Shown here one piece after another: positions 50,065-58,120 of a DNA stretch of 64,000 bases (position 1 is its first letter; every line of letters starts with the position of its first letter). This stretch comes from Acetobacterium sp. KB-1 (GTDB lineage Bacteria; Bacillota; Clostridia; Eubacteriales; Eubacteriaceae): the NCBI RefSeq assembly GCF_003260995.1, contig NZ_CP030040.1, positions 2,097,995 through 2,161,994 of the forward strand, given 5' to 3'. A model generated the notes under the pieces. That model searched no databases and had not been told where the DNA came from. It was given only the letters and a program-made list of their open reading frames with translations. Position numbers and translations under genes: made by a program.

Positions 50065-52875
50065 ATGTATGAAAAACTGTTTCTCGAAGGAACCATTGGA
50101 AAACTGAAACTTAAAAATCGTTTGGTTATGTCGCCAATGGGGATTGGGCTGGCTGAGCTGGACGGTTCACCAACGCAAGAGATGATCGCTTTTTATGAGG
50201 CCCGTGCCATTGGTGGCGCCGGATTAATCATCCCTGAAATTACCCGTGTAAATGATGTGCACGGTGCCGGAATGCTGCGTCAGCTTTCTGTTACTAAAGA
50301 TCGTCACATTGAACCACTATCAAGACTGGCGCAAGCGGTGCATAAACATGGGACGAAAATCTTTATTCAACTACATCACCCCGGTCGTGAAACGATGACC
50401 TCGCTGGTCGGAGGACCCGTCGCTGCGCCATCGGCAATTCCCTGTAATTTTCTTAAGCAGCCAACACGAGCGCTTGAACATGCTGAAATCAAGGAACTGG
50501 TTCAGCAGTTTGTCGCCGGTGCTGTTCGCGTGCAGAAAGCAGGTTGTGACGGTGTTGAACTGCATGCCGCTCATGGCTATCTGATCAATCAGTTTTTAAG
50601 CCCCTATACCAATAAACGCGATGATGAATACGGCGGAAGTTTTGAAAACCGGCTGCGTTTTATTGCCGAAATCATCGCCGGTATACGAAACGAATGTGGT
50701 CCTGATTTTCCTATTAGTGTCCGTCTTTCTGTCGAGGAATTTTTAAGCAATGTCGGAGTCACCGATGATTATATTCATATTCAGGATGGTGTCAAAATTT
50801 CCATGGCACTGGAAAAACTGGGAATCGACGTCATCAATGTAAGCTGTGGTATTTATGAAACTGGCTCGGTTTGTGTCGAACCGGTTTCGTTCCCCCAGGG
50901 CTGGCGCCGGGATCTGATCAAAGCGGTTAAAGATCATGTTGCGATTCCGGTAATCGCTGTTTCCGTCTTTCGCGAACCGGCTGTCGGTGAACAGTTTCTG
51001 GCCGACGGTATCGTCGATTTTGTGGCCTTAGGCCGCGCCTGGCTGGCGGATGAAGAATGGGGTTTAAAGGTAAAAGAAGGACGGGAAAAGCAGTTGTGCA
51101 AGTGTATCTCCTGCCTGCGCTGCTTCGAAAGCTTAAACGAAAATAATGCCGTTGGTCTTCCGCTGGTTTGTTCGGTAAACCCACGTCTTGCCCGGGAACA
51201 ACAGCTTGGCAACCTCGCTCACGATTCGTTCGACCATAAAGTAGCGGTTATCGGTGGTGGTGCCGCTGGTATGTCGGCAGCCCGCACACTGGCACTTCGC
51301 GGTATTCATGTCACCTTGTTTGAAAAAGAAAATACTCTTGGTGGGCTTATTAATATTGCTAAAATGCCTCCTCATAAAGGTGCCATGGACTGGATCTGCC
51401 AGTATTATCAAAATGAATTCGATCGTTTGAATGTCGCAGTGAAACTAAATACCGAAGCGACTCTTTCTGTATTAGAAGAAATGGCACCCGATGCGGTCAT
51501 TCTGGCTACTGGCAGTACCCCCGTTGTACCCAGACGCATCCCTGGAGTCGATGGCGAAAATGTCTTTGGAATTGATCGTGTCCTATCCGGAGCCACCGGA
51601 TTAAAAGATAAACAGGTGGTACTCATCGGTGCCGGGATGAGTGGAATTGAAACCGCCGAGTATCTGTGTGCCGCCGGAAATTCATTAACCATCGTTGATA
51701 TGCTTAACAAGGTCGCACCCGACGGAAATGGCACGAATGTTTTAGATGTTACCGGACGTCTGGCAAAATATGGTGCGACTTACATGCTATCCCATGCGTT
51801 AAAAGAAATCACACCGGATGGCGTGATTCTCGAAAAAATGGAAGATCACTCGGAAATCAAGATACCAGCTGACGCGGTTGTGTTGTCGATGGGTTATTGC
51901 TCCAATAATAGCCTTGCCGAAGAACTAAAGAAAAAATTCGAACGAGTGGAAATTATCGGTGATGCCCTTAAAGTTGACCGCATTGAACCGGCTATCCGGG
52001 CCGGCTTTGAAGCAGGCCGCTGTCTGTTTATCGACAAACCCAAAGCCACCAGTTTTCTGACCCCAAAAGAAGACTTGGAAAACTTTGGCAAGCTTTCTCT
52101 GATGGATAATCAGGAAGGTCTGTATCTTTGCTTTCTCACCGATCCCGCTGTTATCGCGCGCCTGTTACCTCCACCACTTAAACCTTTTTCAATGCCGGTG
52201 GTAACCCTGTCGATTGCGCATATTCACAATCCCTCTTTTGCCGATGATTATTATGAAGCAATCCTGGGCGTCTATGCAATGTACGGAAAAGAACTGGGGC
52301 TCTATCCCCTTAGTCTGGTTCTCGGCGGCCCCGGAGCCGAGATGGCTGTTCAGCTTGGTCGTGATAATGGCAGCATTCCCAAAAAAATGGGCGCAGAGTT
52401 TGTGATTCGCCAGACGGGAAATACCGTTATGGCCAGCGTCACCCGTCGGGGTGTTCAGTTAATTGAAGCAAAACTGGAACTCGGTGAGACCAATAGTCCG
52501 CTGACTGGTGCCATGTATCAGTTCCCGGAAGCGGGAAAACAGACCTATGGTGGTGGCTTTTATTTTCATTTTGACCGCGAACCGGATAAAGAAGGGGTGT
52601 CCCATTTTACCAATGGTGCCTTGCTTCAGAATCTCTGTGAGTACACTTACAAATCCTGGGAGCCGGGTTTTGCCAGTCTGAAGCTTCGTTCCAGCATCGA
52701 CGACCCCTGGGGTGAATTGCCGATAAACACAATCGTCGGCGGTGCTTACTCTGTAAACAGTTTACTTGTCCATAAGCTAAATCTGGTCGAAAACCTGAAT
52801 GCCGAAGATATTGTCCCCTATTTAATGGCCGGACGCTACGACCGCACCGCATTTATGGAAACTGGCCGGAAATAA
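50065..52875 (+). CDS. Fusion: Old Yellow Enzyme, FAD/NAD(P)H reductase and acetoacetate-decarboxylase-like domain
   Basis: This 936-residue protein has AAGGAGG before the ATG. Residues 1-~345 are a TIM-barrel OYE domain (LVMSPMGIGLAE, IFIQLHHPGRET, GVELHAAHGYLINQFLSPYTN, FVALGRAWLADEEW). Cys347, Cys350, Cys353 and Cys369 match the [4Fe-4S] site of 2,4-dienoyl-CoA reductase/trimethylamine dehydrogenase types. Residues ~390-660 are two Rossmann folds (AVIGGGAAGMSAART; VVLIGAGMSGIETAEY). Residues ~675-936 are a further domain, acetoacetate decarboxylase-like (LGGPGAEMAVQL, PKK at 772-774 equivalent to the Schiff-base lysine pair). I know the first two parts as one enzyme; the third fused to them is unusual. 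It may reduce and then decarboxylate or bind a beta-keto acid. The SDR gene follows 58 bases later. Confidence 0.88.
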   Translation: MYEKLFLEGTIGKLKLKNRLVMSPMGIGLAELDGSPTQEMIAFYEARAIGGAGLIIPEITRVNDVHGAGMLRQLSVTKDRHIEPLSRLAQAVHKHGTKIFIQLHHPGRETMTSLVGGPVAAPSAIPCNFLKQPTRALEHAEIKELVQQFVAGAVRVQKAGCDGVELHAAHGYLINQFLSPYTNKRDDEYGGSFENRLRFIAEIIAGIRNECGPDFPISVRLSVEEFLSNVGVTDDYIHIQDGVKISMALEKLGIDVINVSCGIYETGSVCVEPVSFPQGWRRDLIKAVKDHVAIPVIAVSVFREPAVGEQFLADGIVDFVALGRAWLADEEWGLKVKEGREKQLCKCISCLRCFESLNENNAVGLPLVCSVNPRLAREQQLGNLAHDSFDHKVAVIGGGAAGMSAARTLALRGIHVTLFEKENTLGGLINIAKMPPHKGAMDWICQYYQNEFDRLNVAVKLNTEATLSVLEEMAPDAVILATGSTPVVPRRIPGVDGENVFGIDRVLSGATGLKDKQVVLIGAGMSGIETAEYLCAAGNSLTIVDMLNKVAPDGNGTNVLDVTGRLAKYGATYMLSHALKEITPDGVILEKMEDHSEIKIPADAVVLSMGYCSNNSLAEELKKKFERVEIIGDALKVDRIEPAIRAGFEAGRCLFIDKPKATSFLTPKEDLENFGKLSLMDNQEGLYLCFLTDPAVIARLLPPPLKPFSMPVVTLSIAHIHNPSFADDYYEAILGVYAMYGKELGLYPLSLVLGGPGAEMAVQLGRDNGSIPKKMGAEFVIRQTGNTVMASVTRRGVQLIEAKLELGETNSPLTGAMYQFPEAGKQTYGGGFYFHFDREPDKEGVSHFTNGALLQNLCEYTYKSWEPGFASLKLRSSIDDPWGELPINTIVGGAYSVNSLLVHKLNLVENLNAEDIVPYLMAGRYDRTAFMETGRK

Positions 52876-52933
52876 GCCCTCGTAAAACCTGAACGCAAAA
52901 ATAAAATCACCAAAATACGAAAGGAATTTGATT

Positions 52934-53689
52934 ATGAAACTTGAAAATAAAGTTGCGATTATTACCGGCTCAACGAAAGGCATCGGAAAAGCTGCCGCCA
53001 TGATTTTTGTGGCGGAAGGTGCAAAGGTTGTCGTTGTCGGGACCAACAAAGAAAGAGGCGATGCCACTGTAAAGGAAATTCTGGCTGCCGGAGGCGAAGG
53101 TTTTTTCCAGCAAACTGACGTAACCGATGAGGCCAGCCTGGATGCTTTGGTAAACGCCACCATGGAACATTACGGCCGGATTGATATCCTGGTCAATAAC
53201 GCCGGCGTCAGCGGCACCACGGCAAATATGAATGATATCAGCAGTGATGAGTGGAATACTGTCCTTTCTACCAATTTAACCGCTCCCTTCATGCTTTGTA
53301 AAAAGATCATCCCAGTGATGGAAAAACAAGGTTCCGGTGCCATCGTTAACGTCGCATCAATGGCGTCCACCGGTGCCGGAAGAGGTGGCCTTGCTTATAC
53401 CTCCGCTAAACACGGACTTCTGGGTCTGACGCGTCAAATGTCGATGGACCATGGCCGTAACGGCGTCCGTATTAACGCAGTCCTTCCAGGGCCCATCGAT
53501 ACCGAAATGATTGCCCGGGTTTTAACCATCCCCCAACATCCGGTTTGTATGAAGATTAAAATGAGCCCGGCCACAAGAGCGGGTGCACCAGAAGAGGTTG
53601 GAAAGGCGATTCTCTTCCTGGCAAGCGACGATGCCTCCTTTATTCACGGTGCCAGTCTGGCTGTAGACGGCGGATATACCATCTTCTAA
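52934..53689 (+). CDS. Short-chain dehydrogenase/reductase
   Basis: This 251-residue SDR has the cofactor motif TGSTKGIGKA at ~12-21, NNAGVSG near 89, catalytic Ser in NVASMAS (~140), Tyr-x3-Lys as YTSAKHG (~154-158), and C-terminal ASFIHGASLAVDGGYTIF. GGAATTTGATT precedes the chosen ATG; a TTG two codons earlier is possible. It would oxidise an alcohol or reduce a ketone with NAD(P)(H). It is cotranscribed with the fusion enzyme, so it probably acts on the same pathway intermediate. Confidence 0.93.
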   Translation: MKLENKVAIITGSTKGIGKAAAMIFVAEGAKVVVVGTNKERGDATVKEILAAGGEGFFQQTDVTDEASLDALVNATMEHYGRIDILVNNAGVSGTTANMNDISSDEWNTVLSTNLTAPFMLCKKIIPVMEKQGSGAIVNVASMASTGAGRGGLAYTSAKHGLLGLTRQMSMDHGRNGVRINAVLPGPIDTEMIARVLTIPQHPVCMKIKMSPATRAGAPEEVGKAILFLASDDASFIHGASLAVDGGYTIF

Positions 53690-53727
53690 ATCAGACAAAA
53701 AAATAGCGCCGATTGGGGCACTGTGAA

Positions 53728-53771
53728 AGTTAAGAGTAGGGATTTTGTGTCCCTGCTCTTAGCTTTTTTTT
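53728..53771 (+). terminator. Intrinsic terminator of the fusion enzyme-SDR operon
   Basis: TAAGAGTAGGGA/TCCCTGCTCTTA stem followed by GCTTTTTTTT. Confidence 0.85.
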
Positions 53772-53862
53772 ACGATAATTTAGAACCACTTAAGAATAAA
53801 TAGCACCCCATTGCAATCAAAGACAAAACCACCCGATGCTCAGTCTCCTGCCCATTTGAGCG

Positions 53863-53967
53863 TTATTCAGCCAATTCTTCTTTAATATACGTCACCGCAT
53901 TTTTTCCGGCCATCCGGCCTGAATTCACTGCAAAGCCCAGAGTATTGCCAGGCAATACAAAGACATA
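53863..53967 (-). pseudogene. C-terminal fragment of a FAD flavoprotein (fumarate reductase-like)
   Basis: The frame reads YVFVLPGNTLGFAVNSGRMA, then GKNAVTYIKEELAE and a stop. This is the last segment (LGFAxxSGRxAGxxAxxYI) of FAD_binding_2 flavoproteins. Nothing upstream continues it. It probably is a leftover of a larger catabolic locus. Confidence 0.6.
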
Positions 53968-54124
53968 TTTTTAAGGTCCGCGATTAGTTTTATCCAGGCT
54001 AACCCCGTTTTTTGCACCAGATAAGATGATTGCTATAACAAACCAATTCTTTTTATTAACTTTGACATCATCTTGTATATTACCTTATAATTAAGAGGAG
54101 TCTTATTGAAAGAGGTATCAGAAA
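53968..54124. promoter_or_regulatory. Intergenic region upstream of the DUF1836 gene
   Basis: TTGACA-like and TATAAT-like boxes (TTGACAT near 54061 and TTATAAT near 54086) may form a promoter for the plus-strand gene at 54125. Nothing else is seen. Confidence 0.4.
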
Positions 54125-54616
54125 ATGGAAACAATATCAGAGGAACTCCTTAACTTTCACTGTCCGCGATGGCTTGAACTTCCCGACATTGATTTATATA
54201 TGGATCAGTTAGTCAGTATTTTAGAAAAGAATCTGGTTATTTTCGAAGAAATTTGGGGTGAAAAAATTATCACCTCCATGATGATCAATAACTATGTTAA
54301 GCAAAAAGTCGTTGAGCCGCCAATTAAAAAGCGCTATAACCGGAGCCACCTTGCCTATTTTTTTGTGATTTGTATCATGAAACGGGTTCTCAGTATTTCC
54401 GAAACTGGTGATCTGATTACCTATTTAATCAGCCAGCACAAAATCGATTATGCCTACAATTTATTCTGTGATGAACTGGAAAGTGCCATCAAAGAGGTTT
54501 TCTCTCCGAAAGTTCAACCGAGCAATCAAATAAAAGCGCCCGAACTGATTATTCTTAAATCAGCCGTGCTTGCATTTGCAAATAAAACGTATTTTCAAGT
54601 CAGCATAAAAAAATAG
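54125..54616 (+). CDS. DUF1836 protein
   Basis: This 163-residue cytoplasmic protein has AGAGG before the ATG. Family phrases: LPDIDLYMDQLVSILEKNL, EKIITSMMINNYVKQKVVEPP, KKRYNRSHLAYFFVICIMKRVLS. DUF1836 is common in Firmicutes and resembles a MerR-type DNA-binding head (the Y.R..LA segment), suggesting a regulatory role, but no target is known. It is a single gene. Confidence 0.85.
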   Translation: METISEELLNFHCPRWLELPDIDLYMDQLVSILEKNLVIFEEIWGEKIITSMMINNYVKQKVVEPPIKKRYNRSHLAYFFVICIMKRVLSISETGDLITYLISQHKIDYAYNLFCDELESAIKEVFSPKVQPSNQIKAPELIILKSAVLAFANKTYFQVSIKK

Positions 54617-54679
54617 TAAGCAGAGGGGCTTGTGTTTTTCTCCAGCTGTTCGTTAACAAATTGTGTTGTTGCGGCCGGT

Positions 54680-54845
54680 TCATTTCAGCCAGTCAGAACT
54701 AAATAAACATGGCTAAGATTACCCCAATAATGCTGCCGCAATCTATTCCACAATCATTTCGGTTCAGTTTATTTTTTCTTGACACCGTTTGCCCGGATCA
54801 TCCCGAGAAATGGTGTGCGGGCTAATCAGTTGCGCCATTCGGGAT
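54680..54845 (-). pseudogene. Degenerate 3' end of a second AlbA_2-membrane gene
   Basis: Nucleotide similarity to 47569-47725 is plain (CCAATAAT.C...CA, TTCGG.T.AGTTTATTTTTT.CTTGA.ACCG, ATC..TTGCGCCATT). Translated on the minus strand it has stops and frameshifts (MAQLISPHTISRDD...), so it no longer encodes the coiled coil and anchor. It partly overlaps the end of the SGNH hydrolase gene. Confidence 0.7.
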
Positions 54846-55544
54846 CATCTTCTGGTCCAGTATCGCTTTTATTACGGTTTCATAAATCAATTTATAACCC
54901 GACTTATTTGGATGAACGCCGTCCTCACATAGAAAATCCTTATACTGGCGTTTGCTTAAAAACGCACTGCGTATGTCAATGAGTGGAATTGACAGCTTCT
55001 TCGCCAGTAAAACAACCTTTAAATTGTACATTTCCTGCCAACGATAAATGACATCAACACTACCGATCCATTTTAAGATATTTTCTTTGTTTAAGTTTTC
55101 TGAAAACCATTCAAAATATCGTTCCGGCACAAGCGGTGGCAACGAGAGCATAATGGGTTTACCTCCATTGGTTTTTATTTCTTCAATCATTTCGGTATAG
55201 AGGTCTTCAAATACTGTGGTCGGTGTTTTGGGGATATGTTCATCCTGAGGATTTTCGGCAATCTCATTCCAGGCATAGCTACAGTCGTTGCCACCAAATT
55301 CCAGAAAAATGCGGTCATAATTTGAGAGCTTAGCAGCATGGCGTTTGACTATGGATAGCCCCTTCGAAACGGTGATCCCCATCTTCGAGAAATTATCAAG
55401 AATAATATTCTTCTGTCCGACCAAGGCATTCAAATCAATTTTCACCAGTCCATAACGGCCGGAATTATTTTGCTGGATGACTCCTTTTCCAATGGAATCT
55501 CCAAACACACATATTCTTACATCTTTTTCATGTTCGTTTTCCAT
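54822..55544 (-). CDS. SGNH/GDSL hydrolase
   Basis: This 240-residue protein has the four SGNH blocks: FGDSIGKG (Ser, ~14-21), Gly block SKMGI (~55), GGND (~86) and DGVHPN with the catalytic Asp and His (~215). There is no signal peptide, so probably a cytoplasmic esterase or lipase-like enzyme. The last ~10 residues (MIPNGATD) come from the degenerate AlbA_2 relic, which hints that the gene was inserted there. GAGG precedes the ATG. Confidence 0.83.
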   Translation of the reverse strand: MENEHEKDVRICVFGDSIGKGVIQQNNSGRYGLVKIDLNALVGQKNIILDNFSKMGITVSKGLSIVKRHAAKLSNYDRIFLEFGGNDCSYAWNEIAENPQDEHIPKTPTTVFEDLYTEMIEEIKTNGGKPIMLSLPPLVPERYFEWFSENLNKENILKWIGSVDVIYRWQEMYNLKVVLLAKKLSIPLIDIRSAFLSKRQYKDFLCEDGVHPNKSGYKLIYETVIKAILDQKMIPNGATD

Positions 55545-55701
55545 AGAATAATCCTCTTTTCATTCATTAATTTCCAAGTTATGATTTGAGTCAATATAGT
55601 GTGTGTTCAATTTAAAAAGGGATGTTCATTTAACAACATTATCTGTCATACTTCCCGATATTATATAATTACGTTTAGCACATGATCTAGTTTGTATGAT
55701 T

Positions 55702-55730
55702 ATATTATCTAATAACCTTAACAGTGTCAA
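55702..55730 (-). promoter_or_regulatory. Promoter of the SGNH hydrolase gene
   Basis: On the minus strand TTGACA, 17 bases, TAATAT, equivalent to the promoter at 48300-48328 (same GTTAA..TTATTAGATAA spacer). The leader to the ATG is ~150 bases. Confidence 0.65.
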
Positions 55731-55808
55731 GGTTTTTCTGCTTTGCCTCACGGCGATAAGGTTTTTGCGAATCGCCCGGTCGTTAGCGAATTTGTCAATT
55801 GGTTGTAG

Positions 55809-57266
55809 TCACACTTCAAACCATCTTTTGGTAATACCAGCCAATCGTTTCACGGCTTCCTCAAATTCCCCGCAGCTCAAATAAGAATAAGAAATCCGCA
55901 GAGCATTTGTCGGAGCATAGTCATAGATATCTCCGGGATTCAGGAGAACCCCTACTTTTACGGCTTCTTCAAATAATTTTTGCATCGGTATTTTTTTATT
56001 AAAGCGCATCCAGATATAAAAACCGCCGGCCGGTGATTTGAAGGATACCCGATCACCCAGATATTGCCTGAGTACCCGGACCCCATGGTCTCTGCGCTTC
56101 TCCATTTCAGTTCTGATCTGTTCCAGATGCTGTTCATACATGCCACTGTTCAAAAATTCGGTCATGATCCACTGTGAAACTGAGCTGGCACCATAGTCCA
56201 TTTGCATTTTCACATCTCCCAGACGATCAATAATTGGCTCCGAAGCAATCACCCAACCGATTCGCAGGCCCGGTGACAACGTTTTTGACACTGTGCCGAG
56301 GTAAATAATATCGCCGTTGAGATCCATTTGTTTAATGGGCTGATGATGTTGTTTATCAAAATATAATTCTTCATAAGCACCATCCTCAATAATCGGAATG
56401 CGATTGACCCCACAATATTCGAAAAGAGCCTTCCTCCGTTGATTCGACATTGTGATACCAGTGGGGTTATGGTTGGTAGGAATGGTGTAGAGGATTCGGG
56501 TCCGTTGATCCGTCCTGGGAAGCCGGTGATGCAAAATGCCTTCCTCATCCATGGGGATACTTTCCAGCGTAATTCCCGCTGACTGAAAAATCTGCAAGGA
56601 TTTCAAATAGGTTGGTGCTTCAGTGTAGACTACCGAGTCTGCCGAAAGAATACAGACGGATATGAGTTGTAGTGCCTGTAAAGATCCGGAGGTTATCAAA
56701 ACCTGATCCGGGGTAGCTATAATCCCAAATTTTGTTACATACCTGACAATCGCACAACGCAACTGATAAAGACCGGAAGCTTCCAGATAATTCAAGGACG
56801 GAATATTCTCCAGCGGTTTTACTGCTTTTTTCCATAGTTCTGATGGAAACAGAGCCGGATCCAATTCCCCGGTCCCCAGACGAAGGATGCCTGGCGTAAA
56901 TTCAAGTCGATTGATCGCTTGAATCATGGCATGATTAGACTTAAAACTACCCAGGTTCACATAACGATTCCAGATGCTGTTTTCAGACAATAACAGCGTC
57001 CAGGTATTGCTGATAATCCGGGTTCCGCCCTTAAAATTACTCTCAATGATCCCATCGGCGGCCAGCTCATCCATGACAGTGGTAATCGTACTGCGGTTAA
57101 CGCCCAACTTAGCGGCCAGATCCCGTTGAGAGGGCAACTGAGTCCCGACTTCCCAGGCACCGGATTGAATTTGAGCGCTAATAAAGTGGATAATCTGCCG
57201 GTAGATTGGTATCTTTGAACTGCGATCAGGTAACCACTCAAAAGTGCAGGTCTGTTTTTTATTCAT
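55809..57266 (-). CDS. MocR-family regulator (GntR HTH fused to aminotransferase domain)
   Basis: This 485-residue protein has an N-terminal GntR winged helix (IYRQIIHFISAQIQSGAWEVGTQLPSQRDLAAKLGVNRSTI, residues ~20-60) followed by a fold-type I aminotransferase domain. PLP lysine is in LGTVSKTLSPGLRIGW, Asp in IIEDGAYEELYF. The aminotransferase part acts as a PLP/amino-acid sensor in this family. It is divergent from the LysE exporter with direct repeats between, a typical MocR target arrangement. The chosen ATG is ~13 bases after AGGAG, rather far. Confidence 0.92.
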   Translation of the reverse strand: MNKKQTCTFEWLPDRSSKIPIYRQIIHFISAQIQSGAWEVGTQLPSQRDLAAKLGVNRSTITTVMDELAADGIIESNFKGGTRIISNTWTLLLSENSIWNRYVNLGSFKSNHAMIQAINRLEFTPGILRLGTGELDPALFPSELWKKAVKPLENIPSLNYLEASGLYQLRCAIVRYVTKFGIIATPDQVLITSGSLQALQLISVCILSADSVVYTEAPTYLKSLQIFQSAGITLESIPMDEEGILHHRLPRTDQRTRILYTIPTNHNPTGITMSNQRRKALFEYCGVNRIPIIEDGAYEELYFDKQHHQPIKQMDLNGDIIYLGTVSKTLSPGLRIGWVIASEPIIDRLGDVKMQMDYGASSVSQWIMTEFLNSGMYEQHLEQIRTEMEKRRDHGVRVLRQYLGDRVSFKSPAGGFYIWMRFNKKIPMQKLFEEAVKVGVLLNPGDIYDYAPTNALRISYSYLSCGEFEEAVKRLAGITKRWFEV

Positions 57267-57287
57267 TACGCTGTTATTACTCCTTTT

Positions 57288-57322
57288 GGCTGGTTTTAAA
57301 CTAACATATGGCTGGTTACAAA
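57288..57322. promoter_or_regulatory. Direct-repeat operator for the MocR regulator
   Basis: GGCTGGTTTTAAA (57288-57300) and GGCTGGTTACAAA (57310-57322) are direct repeats 22 bp apart, two helix turns. MocR proteins usually bind such paired direct repeats. The lysE -10 TATAAT is at 57349-57354 with no good -35, as expected for an activated promoter. Confidence 0.6.
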
Positions 57323-57403
57323 ACACCAGTTTCTATTTATGATATAAGTATAATCAAATTATATCAGAAATAAAGGTTAGAAATATAATTAAAAGGAGTT
57401 TCT

Positions 57404-58015
57404 ATGCAATACTTTTTACAAGGCCTTCTCATGGGATTGGCTTATGTCGCTCCAATCGGGATGCAGAATTTATTTGTGATTAATGGCGCTCTGGCTCATA
57501 GCCGGAAACAGGCGCTTTTGGTTGGGCTGACCGTGACACTTTTTGATGTAGCTCTGGCCTTTTCCTGTTTCTATGGCATTGGTGCCATTATGGACTATTA
57601 TAGCGGGCTAAGAGCGCTGATCCTGTTTTGCGGCAGTTTAATCGTTACTTATATTGGCGTCACACTACTTCTGGCGAAGACTGAAAACAAACCAACCGAA
57701 GGTGCGGTTTTATCGATCCGTAAGATGGTTGTCTCAGCATTTGTGGTGACCTGGTTTAATCCCCAGGCATTGATTGACGGAACCATGATGCTTGGTGCCT
57801 TCCGTGTCTCCCTGCCAGTGGATGATGCCCAGTACTTTATCATCGGTGTGGCGTTTGCCTCGCTGATCTGGTTTACCGGGCTCGCCCTTGTTGTATCTTA
57901 TTCCGGCAATCTTATCAAAGGCCGAACCTTACGGTATATCAATCTGGTTTGCGGTATTATTATTATACTTTATGGTCTGGGACTGATGCTTAAACTGATC
58001 CAACTGGTTTTTTGA
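57404..58015 (+). CDS. LysE-family amino acid exporter
   Basis: This 203-residue membrane protein has about six helices. LysE/RhtB motifs: GLAYVAPIGMQNLFVINGAL (residues 12-31, the lysine-exporter signature), and FVVTWFNPQALIDG near 112. It would export basic or other amino acids by the membrane potential. AAGGAG precedes the ATG. Regulated probably by the divergent MocR protein, which senses an amino acid through PLP. Confidence 0.92.
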   Translation: MQYFLQGLLMGLAYVAPIGMQNLFVINGALAHSRKQALLVGLTVTLFDVALAFSCFYGIGAIMDYYSGLRALILFCGSLIVTYIGVTLLLAKTENKPTEGAVLSIRKMVVSAFVVTWFNPQALIDGTMMLGAFRVSLPVDDAQYFIIGVAFASLIWFTGLALVVSYSGNLIKGRTLRYINLVCGIIIILYGLGLMLKLIQLVF

Positions 58016-58120
58016 GTTTTGACGTGCTACGTGCACCGCTTTGAACCCAAAACCTTTTGGTAGACAGGACGTTTTTTTGCCAGTCTACTTATCTCATCGC
58101 CACTTAATTCAATTCCTATA

